Below are positions 44,086 through 56,560 of a stretch of DNA of 64,000 bases, one piece after another. The DNA is from Escarpia spicata. Taxonomy: Eukaryota > Annelida > Polychaeta > Sabellida > Siboglinidae. The notes beneath the pieces are model-generated. The model was not told the DNA's origin. It saw only the letters and a list, made by a program, of their open reading frames with translations, and ran no database searches. Position numbers and translations under genes: made by a program. The stretch spans positions 54,204,622 to 54,268,621 of the forward strand of contig OZ023213.1 of the NCBI GenBank assembly GCA_963995525.1. Reading direction: 5' to 3'. The stretch's first letter is position 1, and the number at the start of each line of letters is the position of its first letter.

Positions 44086-45302
44086 ATTTACGTAGCGAAG
44101 ATCAATAGCGAAACGATAATCTGAATAATCGAGTAGTGGAGGAATGCGAACTGCGAAACTTAACCCTTGTCTTCACGGTATGTCGAGACGACTCGAATCT
44201 GCTGTATCGGCAGCAAAAATCAATCTTGTCGACGACTGATAATTGAAGAACCGGTGCTCTCGATTCAATCTTGTGGTGCCACGACAGTTGACACTGGCAA
44301 TTCTTCCAAGCGACCAAAAGCAACCTTCGTACAAGGTTGTCTGCATTTAAACTATTGATGAATTTACAATTTCAAGACACGGGCGACAAAACACGTCGAT
44401 ATAAGTTCCATGTCAAAGGAGACAAGATAATACTGGCTCACAGCAATCCAACTACGATCGTCTGACAGTAAAATAAATAATTTAATATACTAACATAATT
44501 TTAAAAAACGCGTAACTTTATATTATTATATGTAATAGTTTATGTTGGTACGAAAATGCACACACACATATGTCCCTGCAAAATAATGACCGCTTCATCG
44601 ACGAAGGAGAGCATGCGAATTTACGCATCATTACTCATGCATTTTAAAGAGGAACGGGCTGTGGGACGTGTAAACTGACTTTACTGCTTATAGATAAGTT
44701 GTAATTTAATTACACTTATTTATTTAGAACAGGCATAGAAATGCTTTGTTTCCCTACCTAACGGCAAATTTTGCTTTCGCTCAGGAATGTCTATTAATGA
44801 AGTACATCGAACAGAATCGACAATTTACATTGACGAGCGACTCAAACCAAATTGCATAAAACAAAGATGGCGATACGCAGTGCTTTATCTAGCCCATTTA
44901 GGCTATGCACAAAATCGGTCTTTCTGTTTGTTTTATAAATGATTAGGTTTCTGTCACCATAAATGTATGCTTAAATAATATATATTGAAAATATTGCATA
45001 CAACGGCTGTGTTTCAGTTCCCCTTTAAGCAAAAAGAAGCCGTGTGATGTTATTTGACGCAGCATTTACAGTTGATGCAACATTTGTTATAATCATAACT
45101 CAGGAGGTATACACACAATAAAGAGCAACCGGTATAAGCCTGGAAATACTTGGCGAATGGCGAACCATCCGAAATGGCTTCACGACCTAAAGTTGGGTCG
45201 CGACCCACGGGACAAGAACTGCTGGATTTAATTAAGTATAAATAAACTTGCATTTTTTATACCATAAAAAACATATATTTCACAAACGATCGGTGTTTTT
45301 AG
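44086..45302. other. DEG/ENaC intron 4, last part, no gene
   Basis: No recognised feature up to the TTTTTAG acceptor at 45302. Confidence 0.5.
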
Positions 45303-45484
45303 GGGTTAAGAACGGACTGCAACTGGTGTTGAACGTTGAACAGTACGAGTACATGACGGGTTCACACAATGCAGTGGGACTGAAACGTCTTCTGCACCAT
45401 CAAGATGACGTACCGCAAGTACAGGACTTCGGCGATAACATCCCAGTAGGAATGGAAACATTTGTTGCTGTAAGCCTCACTAAC
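45303..45484 (+). CDS. DEG/ENaC exon 5
   Basis: Joined in phase 1 to exon 4, it reads VKNGLQLVLNVEQYEYMTGS, HNAVGLKRLLHHQDDVPQVQ and DFGDNIPVGMETFVAVSLTN. The G-L-x-L-x-L-N-V-E-Q-x-E-Y block is diagnostic of the family. It ends in phase 0 at AAC/GTAAGT, a strong donor. Confidence 0.95.
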
Positions 45485-45534
45485 GTAAGTAACGCCTTGT
45501 TTACAAAATAGCCCAATATCAACTTTGTAAAACA

Positions 45535-46830
45535 TATTAGTTCAATTAGCGCCATCATTTGATAAACCGATGAACAATATATCTAGGTCGATGACGCTTT
45601 GAAATAGGGCAATGATGTCATGGAATATGTCAATGCACATGCGCATTGGTATTTTTTCCCGACGGTGCAGCTTAAAATTGATACCGTTCTTTTTTCAATT
45701 ATAAAAATTGTTCGGTGATGTCATGAAATATACCATTACGCATGCGTATTAATGCCTGTTTCCGACGGTGGCCAGATGGTGAACTATCTGGTCACTTGAT
45801 CAAACATCACATATGTTGTAGCGCCTGATACCTGAGTTAATGGTGAAATACGAAAACAGACAATCAGCGCCACCTTTTTATTTAACGATGAATTATTAAA
45901 ACAGGTAAATGATGTTATGAAATAGGTAATTGTGCAAGGGCAATTATTTTTGTCTTACTGTAAGTCACACATTCGTACCCTAATGAGTTATTAAAATAGG
46001 CAGATAATATCTTGAAATTTTATTTTCTGATTCATCCTGTGGCATTGATGTGTTATTTCCATTGGCTTTCACAAATCACATGACGTTAAAAGCATCATTA
46101 CCGTTATTTCCATTCATGTTTCCTACCTTAGTACATCAGCGTGGTAACAGAGTAACATTTTAGAGTTTCAATGTGTTGTGGGGGTAAAGTTCTCTATATT
46201 CGTGTTCGCCATCTATCGCGGTACTTTTTTAACATTTTCATACTTTAATGCGTCATCGCGGTAACTTCTTAACATTTTACCGTTTCAGCGTGGTGGCGGG
46301 ATAAAATTTAAATTGTTAGTGCATCAGCGTGGTAACATCACATTTTACCATTGCGTGGTAACGTCACAATATTTCAGCGTTACACTACGGTAGTTTTGTA
46401 ACATTTTGATATTTTAATGCGTGGGTATGGTAACTTCGTGACATTTTTAGCGTTTCGTCACGTTATAGTTGCATCATGTTATTACATGAGCGTGTTAACT
46501 TTACCGTTTCATTTGACCATTTCAGCACTTGTCATCCTTTTACACATGGGTGTCGTAACTTCGTGACATTTTAATGAATCATCGTGGAAACTTCATAACA
46601 TTTTAGCCTTTCAGTGTGTTAGCGTGGAACATTTTCAAATGTTTGAATGTCAGCGTGGCAACATCACAATAATTTAGCGTTTCTGCGAGGCATACTTATA
46701 AAATGTTCATATTTTAGTGCAACAGCTTAGTAATATCATAACATTCTAGCGCTTCAGCGCGGAGACTTTGTGATATTTTCTTACTTTAATGTTTCAACGC
46801 GGTAACTTCTTAACATGTCTCATGACCGCC
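45535..46830. repeat. Left arm of foldback 2
   Basis: Reverse-complement relation to the right part of 53560-55400, in mirrored order. An outer module with AGCGCCATCATTTGAT, GTCGATGACG, GCGCATTGGTA, GGTGAACTATCTGGTCAC and GTAGCGCCTGA is followed inward by a degenerate array of GCGTGGTAACATCACATTTTA-like units (46120-46830). It lies wholly within DEG/ENaC intron 5, 50 bp after exon 5. Confidence 0.8.
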
Positions 46831-47384
46831 CCACTGGAAGTGTACCCCGAACAGACGGCTGCCTCTTTGAATGAAGGTCTGTCACGTGATTTTCCTTAGA
46901 TGGTTTGATCATAATCATTTTTCGATCGACGCATTTTTGAAATTTAGTTATTCGAACTGGTTGCCCACAAACTGACACATAGAGTCACTAGTTGGCGCTT
47001 TTTGGTATGTCAATAAGTCAAGTTAAGATATGAATGATGGGTAGGTCTTTAAAACGTATGCAAGAGGGCTCCAAAGTCAGCAAGTTCAAACAAAAGACAA
47101 ATATCAAGAAAAATCTAACGTTCATATGAAACATGAAACAACATACATACAAGATTCAAAGAAGCAAAGTGTTCAAAATACAAACATGTAGGCAATCAAA
47201 TTGTCAGCATATATAAGACAAAACAATAGGTTAAACATTTACACATTAAACCTTATATCTTATATATTATACCTTTAAATGTATACCCTAAATTATGTAT
47301 CAGTACGCTATCAATTATGTATCAGATATGATACATTATACCTTACACTTATATCTTACACGATTTACTATAAAAATGTTACTA

Positions 47385-49690
47385 ATCTACCACGCTGAAA
47401 CACTAAAATGTTGTGATGTTACCACGATGATGTACTAAAATATAACAATGTTATTAAGCAACATTTCTAAATCGCTAAAATGTTGTGATTTTACCGCGTT
47501 GACGCAGTTAAGTATGAAAATGTTACAAGGCTACCGCGCCGATATGCTAAAATGTTGTGATGTAACCACGATGATGCACTAAAATATGAAGATGTTACCC
47601 CACTAACACCCAGAAACACTAAAACATTAAGAAGTTATAGCGCTGAAGCATTAAGATATGAGAATGGTACAAGACTACAGCGCTGAAAATCTAAACTGGT
47701 ATGAAGTTTCCACTATGTCGCACTAAAATATCACAATTTTATCCCGCTAAGACGCAGAAACCCTAAAACGTTACGAAGTTACCTAGGTGATGCACTAAGA
47801 TTTCACGGTTACGACACATATGCGTTAATGTATTACAATGTTACAAGTTTACTGTGTAGAAACGCTAAACTGTTACGAATTTACCACGTCGACGCATTAA
47901 AATAGGGATATGATAAAAAGCTGAAACGCTGAAAGGCAACAATGTTATGAAGTTATGACGCTGAAGAGCTAAAATAGGGAACTTTAGCCCGCCAACACGT
48001 TGAAACTATAAAATGGTACGCTATTACGACGCTAATAATAATAATACTAATAATGACAAACTTCTATAGCGCCTAAATCCCCAGGAATCTGAACTCAGAG
48101 GCACAACTTACAAGAATCATTGGGCAAAATAGTTAGCAGGGACAAGAAGAGTCGTCATTAGAGCAAGGGACCGCCGAAGGCTGGGGTAGGAATGCAATTT
48201 CAAATAAATAAGTTTGTATTTACACAATAAACATTATCTTAGATATTATACCTTACAATGTATACCTTAAACATTGTACGCTATAACTTAAGTATTTGAC
48301 ATGATATCTTATACCTTAAACTTACATCTTACACACTATGCTATGAACATGTTACAAACTGAAACGCCAACATATTATGATGTTACCTCGTTGACGCAGT
48401 AAAGTATGAAAATGGTACAAGGCTACCACGCTGACACCCTAAAATGTTGTGGTAACCACGATGATGCACTAAACATGAAAATTTTACCCGCTAACACGCT
48501 AAGTTAAGAAATTACCTCGGTGATGTATTAAACCGCGTTGACGCATTAATGTATGAAAATGTTACAAAGCTACCTGGCTAAAACTCTAAAATGTTAATAA
48601 ATTACCTCGATTTTGCACTAAATTATTAAAGCACTTCCACTCTACCGTGCTCAAACGCTAAAATGTTACGATGTTACTGCGTTGACGCATTAAATTATGA
48701 AAATGTTACAAGGCTACCACGCAAAAACGCTAAAAAGGTTATGATGTTACGCGTTGACGCATTAAATTATGAAAATGTTACAAGACTACCAAGCTAAAAC
48801 GCTAAAATGTTATGATGTTACGCGTTGACGCATTAAATTATGAAAATATTACAAGACTATGGCGCTAAAACGCTAACATTTTATGATGTTACGCGTTGAC
48901 GCATTAAATTATGAAAATAGTACAAGGCTACGGCGCTAAAACGATAAAATGTTATAATGTTACGCGTTGACGCATTAAATTATGAAACTATTACAAGGCT
49001 ACGGCGCTAAAACGATAAAATGTTATTATGTTACGCGTTGACGCATTACATTATGAAAATGTTACAAGGTTACCACCTTAAAACGCTACAATGGTATAAG
49101 GTTACCACGCTGATGCACAAAAATATGAACATTTCCCCCCCGTAATGCGCTGAAACGATAAAATGTTGAGAAGTTACTGCGTTGACGCCTTAATGTATCA
49201 ACATGTTACAATGCTATGGCGCCGTAGCGTTAAAATGGTACCAGGATGATGCACAAAATATGAAAATGTTACCCCGCTAACACGCAGAAACGCTAAAATA
49301 TTAAGAACTTACAGCGTTAAAGCATTAAGGTAATCAAATGGTACAAGGCTACCGCGCTGAAAGACTAAAATGTTATGAAGTTTCCACGGTGATGCACTAA
49401 AATATCACAATTTTATCCCGATAACACCCTGAAACGTTAAGAAGTTACCGCGGTGATGCAATAAGTTGTCACGACGTTACGATACACACGTGTTAAATTA
49501 TGACACTTTTATAAATCTATCATATAGAAACGCTAAAATGTTACGAAGTTACCACGTTGACACATAAAAATAAAAATATGATACAAGGCTAATACGCTGA
49601 AAGGCACAACAATTATGAAGTTATGACGCTGAAGTGCTCAACTAATTTTTACCCGCTAACAGGTTGAAACTCTAAAATGGTACACTGTTA
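47385..49690. repeat. Degenerate satellite array, opposite orientation
   Basis: Units of roughly 35-70 bp contain GCTAAAATGTTATGATGTTA, CGCGTTGACGCATTAAATTA and TGAAAATGTTACAAGGCTAC. They are reverse complements of the units at 46120-46830. The array is split at 48031-48340 by a LINE tail. The most regular section (about 70-bp period) is 48660-49080. Confidence 0.85.
48031..48215 (-). pseudogene. LINE 3' end with (ATT)n tail, copy 1
   Basis: A repeat whose minus strand includes GCATTCCTACCCCAGCCTTC, CTCTAATGACGACTCTTC and CTATAGAAGTTTGTC and ends in ATT repeats. It matches 49690-49897 and 54279-54470, where the upstream protein end (KLKTYLFEIAFAP) is visible. It is a short truncated LINE copy within the satellite. 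Confidence 0.65.
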
Positions 49691-49897
49691 CCACGCTAAT
49701 AATAATAATAATGACAAACTTCTATAGCGCCTAAATCCAAAGGAATTTGAGCTCAGAGGCACAACATACAAGAATTGGGCAATTGGGCAAATTAGTTAAC
49801 TGGGACATGCAAGAGTCGTCATTAGAACAAGGGACCGCCGAAGGTTAGGGTGCGAATGCAATTTCAAATAAATAAACCTTCAGTTTTTTAGGAAAGG
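49690..49897 (-). pseudogene. LINE 3' end, copy 2, split by the CR1-type insertion
   Basis: Same repeat as copy 1. It is interrupted at 49897 by the CR1-type element and resumes at 53450-53560, where the minus strand reads NIGKRAFPVAAPEIWNQLPI then AFKSPETI, the W-N-x-L-P C-terminal motif of jockey-group LINEs. The uninterrupted copy is 54279-54600. Confidence 0.75.
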
Positions 49898-49999
49898 TAT
49901 TTAACAAGATTGCCACCTAGAGAATTAACTCTAGGTAGCAGGTGGACAAGGAAGCCCTTGGTTTATCGAGAGTCCGACCTTTGTATCTATGTGTATCCC

Positions 50000-52871
50000 G
50001 CCCGTCTGAGGTATGTGTCGATTTTATTTTTAAACATATTCACGCTACTAGCACCCACACAATCAGCAGGTAATCTGTTCCATTAATTTACAGTCCTTTG
50101 TGAAAATGAAAACTTTCTTATATCCAATCTACTCTGCTCCTTTGCTAATGCAAGATCATGTCCTCTAGTCCTTCTATCTTTCTTAACTGAGAAAAACATA
50201 TTTCTATCAATATTTTCATAACCCTTCAATATTTTAAACACTTCTATCTGATCTCCTCTCAATCTCCTGGTCTCTAGTGTTGTTAAACCGCATTTTTTAG
50301 GCGTATTTCATAACTAAGATCCCTCAGATTTGGTATCATTTTAGTTGCTCTCCTCTGCACTCTTTCTAGCATATCTATGTCCTTCCTGCGATATGGCCTC
50401 CACGCTTGAATACAATATTCTAAATGAGGCCTAACTATTGTTTTGTACAGCGGTATTATTAGCTCTTTTTCCTTATACCTTATGTTTCGCCTAATTAATC
50501 CAAGGATTTGATTTCCCTTTGAAGCTGCAATTCCGCACTGCTCTGTAATCTTCATATCAGCACTAACGGTTAACCCTAAGTCCTTTTCTTTTATAGTAGT
50601 ACTTAGTACAGTACCCCCCATTGTATATTCTACCTCTTCGTTCCCATGTCCTATGTGGAGGCATTTACATTTCCCAAAATTGAACATCATTTGCCACTTT
50701 TCAGACCATTTGATCAACCTGTCAAGATCATCTTGTAAATGCTGTCTATCTCCATCACTTTTAATCCTTCTAAACACTTTTGTATCATCCGCAAATTTCA
50801 ACACCTTGCTTGTTATTTCATCATCCAAATCGTTTATGTATATTTAGAATAATATAGGACCTAATACTGATCCCTGTGGTACCCCACTCAATACCGATTT
50901 CCAGTTTGAAGCCTCCCCATCAACTACTACACGTTGTCTTCTGTCAATCAGCCATTGTTCTATCCAGTTTATTATACCATTTCCTATGCCATGGGCCTTT
51001 AGTTTAAGCAGTAATCTTTGATGTGGTACTTTGTCAAAAGCTTTTTGAAAATCTAAGTAGACGATATCTACTGGTGATCCCTCATCTACCCACTTAGTGA
51101 TGTCTTCCAAAAAACATAACATATTTGTTAAGCATGACCTCGCTTTAAAAAACCATGTAGAGATGGGTTTATCAAGTTTTGTTTAACAAGAAAAGCCACC
51201 ATGTGATCTTTAATTAGCCTTTCTAATAATTTACAAATCACTGATGTTAAACTCACTGGTCTATAGTTCTCTGACTTGTTTCTCGAACCTTTTTTGAATA
51301 ACGGTATAATGTTTGCTTCTTTCCATTCTAAAGGAACCACTCCCTCTTCTAATGACAAGTTGAAAACTGTTGCTAATTTGTTCTACAATTTCCAATAGTA
51401 GTTTGGGTGGAATACCATCCACTCCAGGTGATTTATTCTCCTTCATAGCCCTTATTTTCTTAGCTACCATTTCCGGGGTTACAATTAATTGTCCTAAATA
51501 GTCTGAATCTGCCCCCTTGAACTTAGCCTCTGGTATTGGCAGTGAACTAATATCTTCCCTGGTAAACACTGAACTAAAGTACTCATTCAGGTCTTCTGCC
51601 ATTATGAATCCCTCTGATATTATATTTCCAGCACTATCTTCTAGAGGACCGACCTTATCTTGAACTTTCTGTTTGCTTCGAACATACGCATAAAAACTCT
51701 TGCTGTCATGTTTTATATTACTAGCTAATTGTTGTTCATAGCTTCTCTTTGAATTTCTAATTTCAGCTGTAGCTTGGTTAAGTGCTTCTTTATAATTGTT
51801 GTAGTCTTCATCATTTCCAGTACATCTATATGACTTCCACATCATTTGTTTATACTTAATTTTTCTAATGGCTTCTTTCGATAAGTGTTTCTTTTTGGAC
51901 CGTTTTCCTTGTTTTTTGAAGGGTACAAATTTATCGATTATGCACTTAATTTCACTCTTTAATATATTCCAGCATTCTGTTGCCGTCTTATTTTTCAGTG
52001 TCTTATTCCAGTCTATCTTTGCTAAATATTTCCTCATGTCTTTATACCTTCCTTTGTGGAAATTTCTCCTATACTGCTTTTTGCTATTCCTTTCTGATTT
52101 TACTTTGATGGTAAAATGTATCTGGTTGTGATCGCTATTCCCCAGTGGCTCACATATCTTGACATTGTCAACTAATTCATTCTGTGAGGACAAAACTATG
52201 TCTAACACATTCTCACCCCTGGTTGGTTCTAACACATGTTGAGAAAGGAATGTATCTTGAACTAAAACTAAAAACTTGTGGTCCTCTCTCCCCATACTCT
52301 GTAGAGATTTCCATTGTATATGCCCATGGTTAAAATCCCCCATAACAACACAGTCCCGTTTGCTTACTTCCCTTATAGCGTTTTGTATTTTTTCATTCTC
52401 TTCTATGCTTATGTTTGGACTTCGATAAACTAACCCAACTGTTAACGTTGAGTTTCCTGTAACTACGTTACACCAAACAGCTTCTTCGCAATCTGCTCCT
52501 CTTTCTAATTTTATTTCATAAGCCTGAACAGATTCTTTAATATATAAAATAACTCCACCTCCCTTTCTTCCTATTCTATCTTTTCTAAACATTACCTATC
52601 CTGTCAGTTCCAATTCAGCATCTGATATATCGGTGGTGGTCCAGGATTCGGTTATACCTATTATATGAGGGTCAATATCTTCTACCATAATGTTTAGTTC
52701 ATTTCTTTTGTTTACTATACTCCTTGCATTTAAACAAACACATTTATATCCAGCTTCAGAAGAGTTTTCCAGACTGTTATTTGTTGATTTATTTGTGCTG
52801 TCTTTATCTATGCCTCCATTTTCAGGCTTTTCTGTGAGTCCCCCCTGCGAATCTAGTTTAAACAGATGCAA
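50000..52871 (-). pseudogene. CR1-type ORF2: endonuclease and reverse transcriptase, disabled
   Basis: The endonuclease shows CLNARSIVNKRNELN, GITESW, GGGVILYIK, VVMGDFNHGHIQW and GNSDHNQIHF, the APE-type catalytic blocks. The RT shows ENYRPVSLTSVICKLLERLI, YLDFQKAFDKVPHQRLLLKL, SGVPQGSVLGPILF and FADDTK. The post-RT domain shows HLEYCIQAWRPYRRKDIDML. Lesions seen: a TAG at about 52594 inside the endonuclease, frameshifts near 51355, 51125 and 50290, and a TAG at about 50843 next to the RT active-site block. It therefore cannot move itself. Confidence 0.9.
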
Positions 52872-53435
52872 CCTGTCCCACTGTCAACAGATTGCAGCAG
52901 ATTCTCTGAGAAAACTGCTGCCCCCTTTCCACTAAGATGGAGGCCATCTCTCATGTACATATCTTCCCTCCCAACAAAGTATCCCCATAAATCTGTGAAT
53001 CCCACCCCCTCTTCTTCACACATCTGCTCAGCTAGTGCATTGATCGCCATCCTCTTGCAGTTTCTATACGTTGCCCCCCTTCCTCCCATTACTGGCAAAA
53101 TTCCTGACAAAATAACCTGTTCGACTCTCGTCTTCTTTAGCTTCCTCACTAACTGCATTATTTGTTCCTACATGTACCAGTATAGACACCCCCTTGCCAT
53201 GTCCCAATACCTTCTCTACCCTGTCAGTTACATGTTCAATCCTAGCCCCCGGTAAACAAACAACGATGTCCTTCCCCTCGCTCAGTGTCTTGTCCGTCTT
53301 TCTCATAATGGAGTCACCCATAAACACCCTCTCTTTCCTCATTGCCCCCTCAATCACTGCCTTAGAATAGTTCCTTCTTCGGTTTGCATCTGTCTGGTTG
53401 TTGTCTTTCCCCCCTGCCGTCTTCTCTCCTGTCAC
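52853..53435 (-). pseudogene. CR1-type ORF1: SGNH esterase domain, disabled
   Basis: After a basic linker (TGEKTAGGKDNNQTDANRRR) the esterase blocks appear: FMGDSIMRK (block I Ser), VHVGTNNA (block III), then in another frame ILSGILPVM and MRDGLHLSGKG (block V Asp and His). A deletion and frameshift near 53150 separate them. Esterase-type ORF1 proteins are characteristic of CR1/L2-group LINEs. Confidence 0.85.
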
Positions 53436-53559
53436 ATTCTCTTCCGTATGTATTGTCTCAGGTGATTTGAAAGCGATAGGCAGTTGATTCCAGATTTCGG
53501 GTGCAGCTACAGGAAATGCTCGTTTGCCGATATTGAGCTTGGTTTCCGTGCATTAAAAT

Positions 53560-55400
53560 AAGAAACATCAAGAGAAATAACGGTAATAATGCGTTCAGTT
53601 TGATGTGATTTGTGTAACTCAATGAACACAACACGAGCATGACGCCACAAGCATCAGACAATAACATTGCATGACGTCATCGACCTATATTAATAACTCA
53701 TCACATTAGGGTAGCCACTATTTCATGACACCATTTACCTATTTTAATAAATCATCGTTTAATAAAAAGGTGGCGCTGATTCACCTGTTTTCGTAATTCA
53801 TAAATTATTCGGCCTATTGTAATGTTACCATGATGATGCACTAAAATATGAAGATGTTAGCCCCGCTAACACGCAGAAACGCTAAAATGTTAAGAACTTA
53901 CAGCGTTGAAGCATTAAGGTAAGAAAATGGTACAAAGCTACCGGGCTGAAAGACTAAAATGTTATGAAATGTCCACGATGATGCACTAAAATAGCACAAT
54001 GTTATCCCGTTAACACGCTGAAACGTTAAGAAGTTACCGCGGTGATGCACTAAGATGTCACGACGTTACGACACATACGTGTTAAAGCATGACAATGTTA
54101 TAACTCTACCGTGTAAAATGTTACGAAGTTATGATGTTGACACTTTAAAATGGAAATATGATACAAGCTAATACGCTGAAAGGCAAACATTTTATGAAGT
54201 TATGACGCTGAAGTGCTAAAATAGGGAACTTTAGCCCGCTAGCAAGTTGAAACTCTAAAATGGTACGCTATTACCACGCTAATAATAATAATAATACTCA
54301 CAAACTTCTATAGCGCCTAAATCTAAAGGAATTTGAGCTCAGAGGCGCAACATACAAGAATCATTAGGCAAATTAGTTTACTGAGACAAGCAAGAGTCGT
54401 CATTAGAGCAAGGGACCGCCGAAGGTTAGGGTGCGAATGCAATTTCAAATAAATAAGTCTTCAGTTTTTTATGAAAGATATATATTGTCTCAGATTATTT
54501 TAAAGCGATAGGCAGTTGATTCCAGATTTTGGGTGCAGCTACAGTAAAAGCACGTTTGCCGATATTAAGCTTGGTTTTCTTGAGTTAAAATAAAAAAACA
54601 TAAAGGGAAATAACGGTATTCATGCTTTTAATTCATGTGATTTGTGTAACTCAATAAAAACAACACGCGCATGACGCCACACGCATCAGACAATCACATT
54701 GCATGACGTCATCGACCTATATTAATAACTCATCACATTAGGGTAGCCACTATTTCATGACACCATTTACCTACTTTAATAAATCATCGTCTAATAAAAA
54801 GGTGGCGCTGATTGACCTGTTTTCGTAATTCATAATTTACTCAGAAGAAGGCGCTACGACATATGTGACGGCATAATCACGTGACCAGATATTTCACCTT
54901 TTTATAATTCATCACATTTTGGTAATAAATTGATACACTACCGTAATAAGAAAAACATCGTTATGCATGCGCAATGACCTCTTTCATGACATCATTGACT
55001 TATTTTAATAATTCTTCGTTTAATAAAAAGGTGGCGCTGATTGATCTGTTTTTATAGTTCACCTTTTACTCAACATTAGGCGCTACAGCATAATGTGTGA
55101 CATTTTTATCATGTGACCAGATAGTTCACCATCTTGCCGCCGACGGAAACCGGCACCAATACTTATACCTAATATTATATTTCATGACGTCAGTGACCTA
55201 TTTTTATAGTAACATTAAAGTAACGAATTTAAGCAGTACAGTCGGGAAAAAGATACCAATGCGCATGGGAGTTGACCTATTCTATGACACCATTGACATA
55301 CTTCATGACGTCATCGATATAGTTATATAGTTCATCCGTTAATCAAAAGATGGCGCTGATTGATTTACTTTTTGGGTTCACCTTATTTCCACCAGGGGGC
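53560..55400. repeat. Right part of foldback 2 (modules and satellite)
   Basis: Order: module A (53560-53820), satellite units (53820-54280), LINE tail copy 3 (54279-54600), module A again and a longer outer module (54600-55400). The last mirrors 45535-46040 in reverse complement. The stretches 53455-53820 and 54480-54850 are direct repeats of each other, so a higher-order unit was duplicated. Confidence 0.8.
54279..54600 (-). pseudogene. LINE 3' end with (ATT)n tail, copy 3 (uninterrupted)
   Basis: The minus strand reads NIGKRAFTVAAPKIWNQLPI-like sequence (54570-54490), then KLKTYLFEIAFAPNLRRSL-like sequence, and ends in ATT repeats near 54280. It serves as the empty-site reference for the CR1-type insertion in copy 2. 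No RT remains. Confidence 0.75.
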
Positions 55401-55699
55401 GCTTGATATCCTACTTATTTTGTTCATCACCTATCCCCTAGGTAGCGGTACTTGACGACTGACATTTCGAACATTGTTCTTCCTCCTGAATTGACGTGAT
55501 TCCTCTTTCTTCATTGCTCCGTGGCTCCTGCGTCCATCGTAAACTACATACAGTACTACTCCTTTAGGCAGACGAAATCCCGTTTGTCTGACCCCAGTTG
55601 GCGAGAATAATTCGAACTGGTAGAAATATAATTAAATACCTGCTCAAAAAATGTATTAGTTGTGATTTTGATAGCATTATTTTCGATTCTTGTATATCC

Positions 55700-55816
<117 letters not shown>

Positions 55817-56221
55817 ATATGATATATAGGCATTTAACAAAGCTGTATACTGTTGAATAATGTGCCTGATAGTATTGTAGCATCGACAAGGTAAACATCT
55901 AAATGGATGTCGGAGAAACACGTGATAATATTAGCTTACTATGCAATTTCCCGTAACAATAATTGGATGTGTCTACCAGTATTTTGGCTTGCACTTTCTC
56001 GTTATGTTTACTGTATGATAATTACACTGAGTTAATATATATATATTGAACTATTCCAATGCCGCTAAGATAATACTATTGGTAAAAGAATACCCCTCAT
56101 CTTCTCTATATTTCTTTTAGCAGTGTTTCAGGAAAATAGCTGAGCCTATTAGCAAATTATAACTGACATAGACTTGACATGATTAATATCGCAAATATGC
56201 AGTCTTATTTCAAATGTGTAG

Positions 56222-56381
56222 GAGTCTAACATGCCCCTTCCATACGGCGAGTGTGTGAAAGAGCGAAAGCTGCGCTACTTCAATCATTACACGCAGGCGA
56301 CCTGCTACAGAGAATGCATCACTGACTTCGTTGTCCAGACGTGTGGCTGTAGAGATTATTATATGCCGCCTTTCGACACAG
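56222..56381 (+). CDS. DEG/ENaC exon 6, Cys-rich thumb region
   Basis: From the GTGTAG acceptor, phase 0: ESNMPLPYGECVKERKLRYF, NHYTQATCYRECITDFVVQT and CGCRDYYMPPFDT. P-Y-G-x-C, the C-x-x-x-C pair and C-G-C are family hallmarks. An alternative acceptor 26 nt upstream would introduce an in-frame TAG. It ends ACAG/GTTAGC in phase 1. Confidence 0.95.
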
Positions 56382-56479
56382 GTTAGCACCGTTCATTGTC
56401 CTTTCCTGTGCTCTGCATATGCCGGCAATATCATCATATTACAAAAGTCTCCCTAATGCTGTATTATTAAACGTAGCAA

Positions 56480-56560
56480 TAACATCAAAAACTTTCATTT
56501 TTCATATCCAAAACATATTTTACTTGGTAAAGGCTTTCGTCTAACGTATCACGTTGAATT
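56480..56560. repeat. Terminal inverted repeat of the Penelope-like copy, left
   Basis: Reverse complement of about 57423-57500: TCAAAAACTTTCATTTTTCA, TATCCAAAA, GTAAAGGCTTTCGTCTAACG. It contains half of a hammerhead (GTTAGACGAAA on the minus strand) without the CTGATGA box. Confidence 0.85.

Larger units (their letters stand above)
49898..53450 (-). mobile_element. CR1-type LINE, 5'-truncated, with SGNH ORF1 and EN-RT ORF2
   Basis: The minus-strand element has ORF1 remnants (53435-52853) and ORF2 (52871-50000) and ends in the tail ATCTTGTTAA at 49898. It inserted into another LINE tail between 49897 and 53451; comparison with the empty site at 54470-54490 shows the join. A short GTAT occurs at both edges and may be the target-site duplication. 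The ORF1 PHD region seen in the foldback copies is missing, so the copy is 5'-truncated. Confidence 0.9.

Noticed and set aside
56197..56221. Alternative acceptor (ATGCAG) for DEG/ENaC exon 6
   Set aside because: It would add an in-frame TAG before the P-Y-G-E-C block; the GTGTAG site restores phase 0.
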